In this document: piece by piece, positions 36,956 to 45,456 of the stretch | Layout: each line of letters opens with the position of its first letter | How positions within the stretch are numbered: the first letter of the stretch is position 1 | Origin: Bacteroidota bacterium | GTDB lineage: Bacteria; Bacteroidota; Bacteroidia; 2-12-FULL-35-15 | Direction of reading: 5' to 3' | Length of the DNA: 64,000 nucleotides | Assembly (NCBI GenBank): GCA_017303895.1 | Contig: JAFLBF010000009.1 | Span: 1 to 64,000, forward strand | Program-made: the position numbers and the translations under genes | The notes under the pieces: generated by a model | The model's input: the letters and a program-made list of their open reading frames with translations, nothing else | Database searches by the model: none | What the model was told of the DNA's origin: nothing

Positions 36956-37729
36956 TTAAAATTTCCACTTATTAATTGTATTGATCGCTTGGTGAGCGGT
37001 CATATCAAACTGAGTTGGAACAATTGAAACATAATTGTTATCTAAAGCCCAAACATCGGTATCCTTACTGCCTTCATCATAATTTTCAAATTTTCCGGTA
37101 AGCCAGAAATAACTTTTACCACTTGGATCTTTTCGCTCGTCCAACTCTTCAATCCAATTCGCACGAGCTTGCCGGCATACTTTTATCCCTTTGATATGCT
37201 CATGTTTCAAATTGGGAATGTTTACATTTAAACAAACATCCTTAGGCATTTTATTAGATAACACATTCTTTACAATGCGCTTCACGATCTTTTGAGAAGC
37301 AGTAAAATCAGCATCAATAGAATGATCGCACAAAGAAAAACCAATAGATGGGATACCTTCGATCGCTCCTTCTACTGCAGCGGACATTGTCCCCGAATAG
37401 ATCACATTGATGGACATATTGGAACCATGATTGATGCCCGACAAACAAATATCAGGCTTGCGGGGCAAGATCTTATTTACCGCGATCTTCACACAATCAA
37501 CAGGGGTTCCGGTACAACTATATTCCTCTTTTACTCCGTAAATATTCACTTTATTGATACGTAAGGTAGAATTGATCGTAATAGCATGTCCCATCCCTGA
37601 TTGGGGTTTATCGGGAGCCACCACCACCACATCACCCATCGATCGAACCACATCGATCATTGCAGCAATACCCGGAGCTGTAATGCCATCGTCATTTGTA
37701 ATGAGTATTAAAGGTTTATTCTTTGCCAT
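36956..37729 (-). CDS. surE: 5'/3'-nucleotidase SurE
   Basis: 257 residues, normal length. A metal-dependent phosphatase that removes phosphate from nucleoside monophosphates. The N-terminal metal site ILITNDDGITAPG holds Asp13 and Asp14; further motifs are VVVVAPDKPQSGMGHAIT, YSCTGTPVDCVKIA, DICLSGINHGSNM and YSGTMSAAVEGAIEG. It is the first gene of the five-gene operon ending at 33327. A -7 box (TATTTTTG, 37741-37734) lies just upstream. Confidence 0.97.
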   Translation of the reverse strand: MAKNKPLILITNDDGITAPGIAAMIDVVRSMGDVVVVAPDKPQSGMGHAITINSTLRINKVNIYGVKEEYSCTGTPVDCVKIAVNKILPRKPDICLSGINHGSNMSINVIYSGTMSAAVEGAIEGIPSIGFSLCDHSIDADFTASQKIVKRIVKNVLSNKMPKDVCLNVNIPNLKHEHIKGIKVCRQARANWIEELDERKDPSGKSYFWLTGKFENYDEGSKDTDVWALDNNYVSIVPTQFDMTAHQAINTINKWKF

Positions 37730-37733
37730 GTAA

Positions 37734-37741
37734 CAAAAATA
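37734..37741 (-). promoter_or_regulatory. -7 element of the surE-lpxB operon
   Basis: The minus strand reads TATTTTTG, five bases before the ATG of surE. No TTG at the usual spacing was found, so support is partial. Confidence 0.4.
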
Positions 37742-37870
37742 GCCCTAATGCAAGCACTATCTCTTTCGAAAAACAAAAGACATTCACAGCCCATTGTTCA
37801 TAAAAGCGAATTAAAATCCGATAAATTCCACACAAACAAGAACACAATGCCTATCAAACAAATAATTTAA

Positions 37871-37878
37871 TAAATTTG
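37871..37878 (+). promoter_or_regulatory. -7 element of ispH
   Basis: TAAATTTG matches TAnnTTTG, 35 bases upstream of the ispH ATG. No clear TTG lies at the usual distance. Confidence 0.45.
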
Positions 37879-37913
37879 CCAAACAAAAGATCAAATCTGT
37901 TTGTTACTGATAC

Positions 37914-39134
37914 ATGAAGCATTTTATAATACCTGATTTTTACAAAAGTCCAATTATTTCTAGAGTAAAAGAGATCCGCAAGGTCAATGATCCACGAAAA
38001 AAAGATTACTCTCCTACTCTACTTGATTTCGGACCAGTAAAATTTTACATAGCGAGACATTTTGGTTTCTGCTACGGTGTTGAACATGCTATTGAAACAG
38101 CCTATAAAGCAATTGAAGAAAATGAGGAGAAACGTATCTTTTTATTGAGCCAAATGATACACAATCCGGAAGTAAATAATGATCTGTTAAAGCGCGGAGT
38201 TAAATTCTTAATGGATACATCAGGAAATCAGATCATTCCATTTGAAGATCTGACATCCAATGACATTGTGGTGATCCCTGCATTCGGAACAACATTGGAA
38301 ATTGAAAAAAAATTGAACAACATCGGTATAGAGGTTAGAAAATACGATACCACTTGTCCTTTTGTGGAGCGTGTCTGGAAAAAGTCAGAAAAACTTGGAC
38401 AAGAAAGCTATAGCATTATTATTCACGGAAAGTATAATCATGAGGAAACCCGCGCCACATTCTCAAGAAGTGAAAAAGATGCTCCTGCTATTGTTGTAAA
38501 GAATATTGAAGAATCAAAAATAATTGGAGAGTACATCCTTGGACATGTGTCGGATGAAGATTTTGAAAATAAATTTAAAGGGCGGTATTCAGAGAATTTT
38601 GATCCGAAGATCCATCTATCACGCGTGGGTGTTATCAACCAAACAACAATGCTTGCTACTGAAACACAGGAAATAGCAGATTATTTCAAAAAGATCATGA
38701 TCGAAAAACATGGAGAAGCTCATATAAAAGATCATTTTGCAGATACCCGGGATACTTTGTGCTATGCAACCAATGAAAATCAGGAGGCAACTTATGCCCT
38801 TTTAAAAACCGATGCCAATTTGGCTATTGTTGTTGGCGGATATAACAGTTCCAATACTTCACATATTGTTGAACTTTGCGAGGAAAAATTACCGACCTAT
38901 TTTATTTCATCAGCAGCCGAAATTGTTTCGCAAAGACGCATCAATCATTTTGATTTTAAAAATCATGAACATCTGGTAAGTGATAATTACCTTCCGGAAA
39001 ATACGGAGGTTAAAATAATTCTTACAAGTGGTGCATCTTGTCCTGACTCCGTAATAGATAGTGTTTTGCAGAAGATATTATCCTATTATCCTAACGCAAA
39101 AAGCATAGAGCAGGTTTTGGCTGAACTAAACTAA
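37914..39134 (+). CDS. ispH: 4-hydroxy-3-methylbut-2-enyl diphosphate reductase
   Basis: 406 residues, longer than the E. coli enzyme (316), with about 40 extra N-terminal residues and internal insertions as in many Bacteroidota. It makes IPP and DMAPP in the last MEP-pathway step using a 4Fe-4S cluster. The three cluster cysteines are present: RHFGFCYGVEHA (Cys53), YDTTCPFVERVW (Cys148) and TSGASCPDSVID (Cys376). Also visible are IIHGKYNHEETRAT, NQTTMLATET and VVGGYNSSNTSH. Convergent with ribH, five bases between the stops. Confidence 0.97.
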   Translation: MKHFIIPDFYKSPIISRVKEIRKVNDPRKKDYSPTLLDFGPVKFYIARHFGFCYGVEHAIETAYKAIEENEEKRIFLLSQMIHNPEVNNDLLKRGVKFLMDTSGNQIIPFEDLTSNDIVVIPAFGTTLEIEKKLNNIGIEVRKYDTTCPFVERVWKKSEKLGQESYSIIIHGKYNHEETRATFSRSEKDAPAIVVKNIEESKIIGEYILGHVSDEDFENKFKGRYSENFDPKIHLSRVGVINQTTMLATETQEIADYFKKIMIEKHGEAHIKDHFADTRDTLCYATNENQEATYALLKTDANLAIVVGGYNSSNTSHIVELCEEKLPTYFISSAAEIVSQRRINHFDFKNHEHLVSDNYLPENTEVKIILTSGASCPDSVIDSVLQKILSYYPNAKSIEQVLAELN

Positions 39135-39139
39135 AAGAC

Positions 39140-39628
39140 TTATTCACTTCTTTTAAAAGCAAGCATTTTTAAGGCTGTAACTGCCGCCTCATCACCTTTA
39201 TTGCCATGCTTTCCGCCTGCTCTATCTTGTGCCTGCTGCAATGTATTTGGAGTTAGCACTCCGAGGATCACCGGTTTATTATATTTTAAACTCACATTGG
39301 TAACACCATGTGCAACAGCATCGCAAATAAAATCAAAATGGCGGGTTTCACCTTGAATAACACAGCCAATGGTGATCACAGCATCAATTGACCGGTCTTC
39401 ACACATCAATTGCGCCCCAAACGTTAATTCAAAACTTCCGGGAACATATTTAACCACAATATCATTCTCAACTACACCATTTTCTAACAGCGTTTTTATT
39501 GCACCATCTCTTAATGCTCCGGTGATATCAATATTCCATTCAGCTACAACAATCCCGATACGCATACCTGCTCCATTAGGAATGCTGGTGTGGTTAAAAT
39601 CCGATAAATTCTTTAGTGATGATGACAT
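39140..39628 (-). CDS. ribH: 6,7-dimethyl-8-ribityllumazine synthase
   Basis: 162 residues, normal length. It condenses the ribityl-aminouracil with 3,4-dihydroxy-2-butanone 4-phosphate, the penultimate riboflavin step. Motifs: GIVVAEWNIDITGALRDGA, VPGSFELTFGAQ, VITIGCVIQGETRHFDFICD (with the catalytic histidine) and PVILGVLTPNTLQQAQDRAG, then GKHGNKGDEAA. No FMN riboswitch is seen. It lies downstream of the TPR gene on the same strand, separated by the hairpin at 39660-39687. Confidence 0.97.
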   Translation of the reverse strand: MSSSLKNLSDFNHTSIPNGAGMRIGIVVAEWNIDITGALRDGAIKTLLENGVVENDIVVKYVPGSFELTFGAQLMCEDRSIDAVITIGCVIQGETRHFDFICDAVAHGVTNVSLKYNKPVILGVLTPNTLQQAQDRAGGKHGNKGDEAAVTALKMLAFKRSE

Positions 39629-39659
39629 ACGAAAAGGATCAAAAATTAAATTAAAAATA

Positions 39660-39687
39660 AAAGGTGAATCTGTTAAAATTCACCTTT
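39660..39687 (-). terminator. Terminator of the TPR gene
   Basis: A 10-bp stem (AAAGGTGAAT / ATTCACCTTT) with an 8-base loop lies 24 bases past the TPR gene stop; ribH follows 31 bases later on the same strand. Confidence 0.6.
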
Positions 39688-39711
39688 CAAAATATCTTGT
39701 ACGCTATTCTA

Positions 39712-40395
39712 TTATAGATTCCCTAATGCTTTTGCACGAGCAATATATTTCTCCATCTCTCTACCTTCAGCTGTTTCTGAAAATTCAGTCTTAATTCGCT
39801 CATACAATTTTACTGCATCTGCATAGTTTCCTTTTTCTTCGTTTGCTAAAGCCGCTTTTTTCAAATAAATCGGAGTTGTAAACTTATTCCCATTTTGCTC
39901 AGCTGCTTTTAAATAGAACGTGATCGCTTCATCCGTTCTGCCCAATTCCATGTTTGCATCACCGATAGCACCGGTTGCAACTGGAGCTACTATCTGATCT
40001 TTACCATCAAATGCTTGTAAATGCTCAATAGCATCCTCAAACTGACCTTTTTTCAAATAGGAGATCCCTAAATAATATTCAGCCAAGTTTCCGGAAGGCG
40101 TTATACCATATTCTTCTACGATTTGAGCAAAACCCAATGCGATACCATCGCCATTGATCGCTTTATCCAAAGAATCCTGTTCAAAAAACTGCTCCGCTTT
40201 GAACATTTCAGCTTGCGCTTTGGTTTCTTCACCTGCTACATACCAATATTTATAAGCAAAATAACCACCAACCAATGCAACAATTGCACCGGCAATGATC
40301 ATTAAGCTTTTTTTATTTTGTTCAATATAAAGCTCTGTTTTACCTAAAGCATTTTCAACATCAACAATTGGTTCGTCTTTTATTTCTTTTGACAT
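39712..40395 (-). CDS. Membrane-anchored tetratricopeptide-repeat protein
   Basis: 227 residues. An acidic cytoplasmic N-terminus (MSKEIKDEPIVDVENALGKT) is followed by one helix at about 30-50 (SLMIIAGAIVALVGGYFAYK) and then TPR-like pairs to the end (EYYLGISYLKKGQFEDAIEHL; GAIGDANMELGRTDEAITFYL; ANEEKGNYADAVKLYERIK). The layout resembles YfgM-type proteins, which sit at the Sec translocon in E. coli, but that link is only by architecture. Scaffold for protein contacts, location inner membrane. Single gene with its own terminator. Confidence 0.82.
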   Translation of the reverse strand: MSKEIKDEPIVDVENALGKTELYIEQNKKSLMIIAGAIVALVGGYFAYKYWYVAGEETKAQAEMFKAEQFFEQDSLDKAINGDGIALGFAQIVEEYGITPSGNLAEYYLGISYLKKGQFEDAIEHLQAFDGKDQIVAPVATGAIGDANMELGRTDEAITFYLKAAEQNGNKFTTPIYLKKAALANEEKGNYADAVKLYERIKTEFSETAEGREMEKYIARAKALGNL

Positions 40396-40521
40396 AACTT
40401 ATTAAAATATTTTTTAGAACGTGCAAAAATAAGTTTTTTTTGGAATATCTGTAATTAATTCTGAACAATCTGCATTTTCGTCTTTTTTTTAGCTAATTTT
40501 ACAGCAAAGCAGAGCATTTCT

Positions 40522-41625
40522 ATGCATTTAAAGAACATTTCCCTTATTAATTTCAAAAACTACTCCGAAACCTCACTCAACTTTAGCAATCAGATCAATT
40601 GCTTTACCGGTGACAATGGAGAAGGGAAAACAAATATTCTTGATGCTATTCACTATCTTTCTTTCTGTAAAAGTTTTTTTAACCCGATCGATAGTCAAAA
40701 CATCCTTCATCAGGCTCCTTTTTTTGTCATACAAGGCACATTTGAAAACGGAGAGACTCCAGAAGAGATCTATTGTGGCCAGAAACGAAATCAAAAGAAA
40801 CAATTTAAAAGAAACAAAAAGGAATATCAACGCCTTGCTGACCATATTGGATTATTTCCACTTGTCATGATCTCGCCTTCTGATTCAGAATTGATCACAG
40901 AAGGAAGTGAAAGCCGAAGAAAATTCCTAGACAGTGTTATCTCACAATTTGATAAAGATTATCTTGAAAACCTGATCAACTATAATAAAGTCCTTTCGCA
41001 ACGCAACGCGCTTCTTAAGCATTTTGCCCACAAAGGTTCATTCGATAAAGGTTCGCTGGAAATATGGGATATACAATTGGTGGAATTAGGACAAAAAGTA
41101 TATGAAACCCGTAAAAAATTCATTGACGCATTTCTACCTATTTTTCAAAAATATTATGAGTTGATATCAGGAGGAAAAGAGACCGTTAGTATTGTCTATA
41201 ACTCCCATCTAAATAATGGTGAGTATGCCGTCATTCTGGATGCCGCATTGAACAAAGACAGAATACTGGAATATACAACAGTTGGTATCCATAAAGATGA
41301 TCTGGAATTTAAATTGAGCGACTTCCCTATCAAAAAATATGCATCACAGGGTCAGCAAAAATCTTTTTTGATTGCCCTGAAACTAGGACAATATGAATAT
41401 ATTAAGCATATAAAAAAAACAAACCCGATTCTTCTGCTGGATGATATCTATGATAAGCTAGACGACAACAGGGTACGACAGTTAATGGAATTAGTGAGTC
41501 ACAAAGATTTCGGGCAACTTTTCATAACCGATACGCATCCCAACAGACTTGCTGAATTATTTAAACATACTGCAGCTGATCATAAAATTTTTCAGGTAAA
41601 AAACGGACAAGCGTCAGAAATCTAA
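40522..41625 (+). CDS. recF: DNA replication and repair protein RecF
   Basis: 367 residues, normal length. An SMC-like ATPase that loads RecA at gaps with RecO and RecR. Walker A is GDNGEGKTNIL (about 30-40). It contains YLSFCKSFF, the ABC signature-like SQGQQKSFLIALKLGQYEYI and Walker B PILLLDDIYDKLDDNR, then FITDTH. It begins a plus-strand run with a DUF721 gene 10 bases on, a pairing also common next to dnaA/recF regions of other bacteria. Confidence 0.96.
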   Translation: MHLKNISLINFKNYSETSLNFSNQINCFTGDNGEGKTNILDAIHYLSFCKSFFNPIDSQNILHQAPFFVIQGTFENGETPEEIYCGQKRNQKKQFKRNKKEYQRLADHIGLFPLVMISPSDSELITEGSESRRKFLDSVISQFDKDYLENLINYNKVLSQRNALLKHFAHKGSFDKGSLEIWDIQLVELGQKVYETRKKFIDAFLPIFQKYYELISGGKETVSIVYNSHLNNGEYAVILDAALNKDRILEYTTVGIHKDDLEFKLSDFPIKKYASQGQQKSFLIALKLGQYEYIKHIKKTNPILLLDDIYDKLDDNRVRQLMELVSHKDFGQLFITDTHPNRLAELFKHTAADHKIFQVKNGQASEI

Positions 41626-41635
41626 ACTTTTAAAA

Positions 41636-41926
41636 TTGAGTAAACATAACGAACATAGTATCAAAGAGGTGATCGAGCAAATGCTAAAAGCATATCGATT
41701 GGACGATCGTATGGCTGAAAAGCGTTTAATATCCGCCTGGGACAATGTCATGGGGGCTATGATCGCTAAACACACCAAAGAGATCTATATCAACAATAAA
41801 CAACTTTATGTAACACTTGATTCATCCGCTCTTCGGAATGAACTGTCGATGGCTAGATCAAAGATCATCAAAATGCTTAATGAGGCAGTAGGATCGGAAG
41901 TGATCAATGAAATAATTCTTAAATGA
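41636..41926 (+). CDS. DUF721-family protein
   Basis: 96 residues from a TTG start (M)SKHNEHSIKEVIEQMLKAYR; the next ATG would cut 16 conserved-looking residues. Family features are the LISAWDNVMGAMIAKHT core and the C-terminal LYVTLDSSALRNELSMARSK, then IIKMLNEAVGSEVI. DUF721 proteins often sit beside recF or gyrase genes and are thought to act with nucleic acids or ribosomes, without firm evidence. Ten bases after recF; its stop overlaps a possible ATG of the next gene. Confidence 0.85.
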   Translation: MSKHNEHSIKEVIEQMLKAYRLDDRMAEKRLISAWDNVMGAMIAKHTKEIYINNKQLYVTLDSSALRNELSMARSKIIKMLNEAVGSEVINEIILK

Positions 41927-41934
41927 TTACGGAA

Positions 41935-43308
41935 ATGAAAAAAACAGCAACTTTAATATTATCCTTTCTGACAGGGCTTTCAGCTTTTTCTCAAACAGAT
42001 TCGGCTATCATTAAATCTCTTTTTAATGAAGCATTAACCAATGGTAAGAGTTACCAAAACTTGGAGTATTTGTGCAAAAAGATCGGGGGACGTTTAGCAG
42101 GCTCTCCCCAAGCACAACAAGCAGTGGAATGGACCTTTAAAGCCATGAAAGAGGCCGGTGCCGACACAGTCTATCTTCAAGAGTGTATGGTTCCTCATTG
42201 GGTGCGTGGAGAAAAAGAAATTGCCAAAGTGATCACTTCCAATGCGAAAAGTTTCAAAACTGTAAACATTTGTGCATTAGGTGGATCGATTGCCACTCCT
42301 GTAGAAGGCATAACAGCAGGAGTTGTGGAAGCAAAAGGAATAGATGATCTGAAAAAATTAGGAAAAGAGAATATACAAGGAAAGATCGTGTTTTTTAATG
42401 AACCGATGGACCCTACATTCATCGGTACATTTCATGCCTACGGCAAAGCAGTTATGCAACGCTGGGCAGGAGCCAAAGAAGCTGCAAAATATGGTGCTGT
42501 TGGTGTTGTTGTTCGCTCCATGACCTTAGCACATGATGAAAACCCACACACTGGTGTAATGAGTTATAACGATAGCATCACCAAAATACCTGCTTGTGCA
42601 ATTAGTACAAATGGGGCCGATTGGTTGAGTAACTACATCAAAACGGATAAAGAAGCTAAGTTCTATTTTAAAATGAACTGCCAAACACTTCCTGAAGAAA
42701 AATCATACAACGTTATTGCTGAGATCTATGGTAGTTCGAAAAAAGATCAGATCATCACAGTGGGTGGTCACCTGGATGCTTGGGATAATGGTGAGGGTGC
42801 ACACGATGATGGAGCAGGTATCGTTCAAAGTATTGAAGTGATCAGAATGTATAAAGCACTTGGTCTGAAACCAAAATGCACCATCAGAGCGGTAGCATTT
42901 ATGAATGAGGAGAACGGTGGAAGAGGCGGAAAAAAATATGCTGAACAAGCTAAACTAAAAAATGAAAAACACATCGCAGCCATTGAGTCGGATGCAGGAG
43001 GTTTTACACCTCGTGGATTTAGCAGCACCATGAGTGAACAACAAAAGAACCAATTAAAAAGTTGGAGAAAACTATTGGAGCCTTATGGCTTGCACGACTT
43101 TGAACATAACGGTGGTGGTGCCGACATTGAACCTTTAAATGAAACATTAGGCACACCGATCCTTGAACTGATGCCTGATTCTCAACGTTATTTTGACTAT
43201 CATCACACAGCAATTGACACATTTGAGGCGGTGAACAAACGCGAATTAGAATTGGGAGGCGCCTCAATGGCCGCATTGATCTGGTTAATTTCTGAGAACG
43301 GACTGTAA
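41935..43308 (+). CDS. Secreted M28-family zinc metallopeptidase
   Basis: 457 residues from ATG 41935, which gives a clean signal peptide (MKKTATLILSFLTGLSAFSQ) behind a GGA; the ATG at 41923 overlaps the previous stop and adds four residues. A PA-like insert (about 125-230) precedes the M28 catalytic part. The two-zinc ligands appear as GGHLDAWD (His), GAHDDGAG (Asp), AFMNEEN (Glu), IESDAGG (Asp) and YFDYHHTAID (His). Such enzymes remove N-terminal residues or dipeptides from peptides in the periplasm or outside. Its stop shares one base with the uvrB ATG (TAATG). Confidence 0.92.
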   Translation: MKKTATLILSFLTGLSAFSQTDSAIIKSLFNEALTNGKSYQNLEYLCKKIGGRLAGSPQAQQAVEWTFKAMKEAGADTVYLQECMVPHWVRGEKEIAKVITSNAKSFKTVNICALGGSIATPVEGITAGVVEAKGIDDLKKLGKENIQGKIVFFNEPMDPTFIGTFHAYGKAVMQRWAGAKEAAKYGAVGVVVRSMTLAHDENPHTGVMSYNDSITKIPACAISTNGADWLSNYIKTDKEAKFYFKMNCQTLPEEKSYNVIAEIYGSSKKDQIITVGGHLDAWDNGEGAHDDGAGIVQSIEVIRMYKALGLKPKCTIRAVAFMNEENGGRGGKKYAEQAKLKNEKHIAAIESDAGGFTPRGFSSTMSEQQKNQLKSWRKLLEPYGLHDFEHNGGGADIEPLNETLGTPILELMPDSQRYFDYHHTAIDTFEAVNKRELELGGASMAALIWLISENGL

Positions 43309-45332
43309 TGAACTTTAAACTAACAGCTGATTTTAAACCTACAGGTGACCAACCCACTGCCATTAAACAATTGGTGGAGGGTGTCAACGCACATGTTCCT
43401 GCACAAACATTATTGGGTGTAACGGGATCGGGAAAGACATTTACAATAGCGAATGTTATTGAACAAGTTCAAAAACCTACGCTGATCTTAAGCCATAACA
43501 AAACATTAGCAGCCCAATTATATGGAGAGTTCAAGCAATTCTTCCCCAATAACGCTGTTGAGTATTTTGTAAGCTATTACGATTATTACCAACCGGAAGC
43601 TTTTATACCTAGCACGAATACATATATCGAAAAAGATCTATCCATAAACGATGAGATCGAGAAATTACGTTTAAGCGCCACATCAGCCCTACTCTCCGGA
43701 AGAAGAGATGTGATCGTTGTATCATCCGTTTCCTGTATCTATGGCATTGGAAATCCAATGGAATTCAGGGAAAATGTGATCAATATCAAAAAGGGAGATA
43801 TCATTTCCAGAAACAAATTCTTGCATCGTTTAGTAGAAAGTTTATACTCCAGAACTACAGAAGATTTTTTGAGAGGTAATTTCAGAGTAAAAGGAGATAC
43901 GGTTGATATTAACCTTGCCTATGCTGACTATTCACTTAGAGTCACATTCTGGGATGATGAGATCGAAGGGATTGAATATTTCGAAACATCAACAGGCAAG
44001 AGTTTTGAAAAACTTGATAGTGCGGTTATTTATCCCGCAAACATATTTGTCACAAGCCCGGAAACGATGAAAAGTGCCATCCATCAAATCCAGGATGACA
44101 TGGTCAAACAGATCGATTACATGAAAGAAAATGGAAAACATCTGGAGGCCAAACGACTGGAAGATAGGGTTACATACGACCTGGAAATGATGCGGGAATT
44201 AGGATATTGTTCCGGAATTGAAAATTATTCCAGGTATTTTGACCGGAGATCTCCCGGATCCAGACCATTCTGTCTGTTGGATTATTTCCCTGATGATTAT
44301 TTAATGGTGATTGATGAAAGCCATGTAACGATCGGGCAAATAAAGGCAATGTATGGTGGTGACCGCTCAAGAAAAGTAAATTTGGTGGACTATGGTTTCA
44401 GGCTTCCTTCCGCTTTGGATAACCGTCCCTTGAAATTTGAAGAATTTGAATCGATGATCAATCAGATCATTTATGTAAGTGCCACCCCTGCCGACTATGA
44501 ATTAGAGAAATCAGAAGGTGTTGTTGCAGAGCAATTGATCAGACCTACCGGCCTACTCGATCCGGTAATAGAAGTTCGACCAAGCATCAATCAAATTGAT
44601 GATCTGCTGGAAGAAGTGGATAAAGTGACCAAAAGAGATGAAAGAGTGCTGGTGACAACCCTTACCAAAAGAATGGCAGAGGAGCTTCACAAGTACATGC
44701 TGAACATTGGGATCCGCTGCCGCTATATTCATTCCGATGTGGACACATTGGAACGTGTGGAGATCATGCGCGATCTACGTTTGGGACTGTTTGATGTATT
44801 GATCGGGATCAATTTATTAAGAGAAGGTCTGGATCTTCCGGAAGTATCACTTGTTGCTATTTTAGATGCAGATAAAGAAGGTTTTTTACGTTCGGATAGA
44901 GCATTAACACAAACCGCAGGAAGAGCTGCACGTAATATCAATGGAAAAGTGATCATGTATGCGGACAGGATCACCGATAGCATGCAAAGAACCATTGATG
45001 AAACAGAAAGAAGAAGAAAAAAACAGATTCAATATAACTTTGACAATGGATTAGTTCCAACTGCACTAAATAAATCGAAGGCGTCCATTATGGGGCAAAC
45101 GACAGTGGTGGTAGATGCAAAAGGAAATTTAGCCCGTCCTTATGTTGAAAGTGAGGAGATCAATTATGCTGCCGATCCGGTGGTACAATACATGAGCAAA
45201 GACGAACTTCAAAAAGCGATCAACCGGACTAAAAAAGCAATGGAGGCAGCCGCAAAAGAATTTAATTTTGCAGAAGCTGCAAGACTCCGGGATGAGATGT
45301 TTGCTCTAGAAAAACTCTTTTCCAGCAAATAA
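43308..45332 (+). CDS. uvrB: UvrABC excinuclease subunit B
   Basis: 674 residues, normal length. The damage-loading helicase-like subunit of nucleotide excision repair. Walker A LLGVTGSGKTFT (Lys43), the beta-hairpin YYDYYQPEAFIPSTNTYIEK, helicase motifs VIDESHVTIGQ, IYVSATPADYE, INLLREGLDLPEVSLVAILD and QTAGRAARN, and a C-terminal UVR motif (AAKEFNFAEAARLRDEMFAL). It overlaps the M28 peptidase stop by one base, so the two are translationally coupled although their roles differ. Confidence 0.98.
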   Translation: MNFKLTADFKPTGDQPTAIKQLVEGVNAHVPAQTLLGVTGSGKTFTIANVIEQVQKPTLILSHNKTLAAQLYGEFKQFFPNNAVEYFVSYYDYYQPEAFIPSTNTYIEKDLSINDEIEKLRLSATSALLSGRRDVIVVSSVSCIYGIGNPMEFRENVINIKKGDIISRNKFLHRLVESLYSRTTEDFLRGNFRVKGDTVDINLAYADYSLRVTFWDDEIEGIEYFETSTGKSFEKLDSAVIYPANIFVTSPETMKSAIHQIQDDMVKQIDYMKENGKHLEAKRLEDRVTYDLEMMRELGYCSGIENYSRYFDRRSPGSRPFCLLDYFPDDYLMVIDESHVTIGQIKAMYGGDRSRKVNLVDYGFRLPSALDNRPLKFEEFESMINQIIYVSATPADYELEKSEGVVAEQLIRPTGLLDPVIEVRPSINQIDDLLEEVDKVTKRDERVLVTTLTKRMAEELHKYMLNIGIRCRYIHSDVDTLERVEIMRDLRLGLFDVLIGINLLREGLDLPEVSLVAILDADKEGFLRSDRALTQTAGRAARNINGKVIMYADRITDSMQRTIDETERRRKKQIQYNFDNGLVPTALNKSKASIMGQTTVVVDAKGNLARPYVESEEINYAADPVVQYMSKDELQKAINRTKKAMEAAAKEFNFAEAARLRDEMFALEKLFSSK

Positions 45333-45380
45333 ATACCTCTCAAAACGATTGTTCAAAACCTAAAAAAAGATCCAAAAAAA

Positions 45381-45412
45381 TTTGCTTTTGGAGTTTTGGT
45401 TTATTACCTTTA
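45381..45412 (+). promoter_or_regulatory. Promoter of the T9SS protein gene 45457
   Basis: TTTG (45381-45384), 20 bases, then TACCTTTA (45405-45412), one base off the TAnnTTTG consensus. The leader is about 38 bases and contains CTCTAAACTAA (45428-45438). Confidence 0.55.
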
Positions 45413-45456
45413 TAAAATAATCAACCCCTCTAAACTAATTTTTAAATTAAAAACAA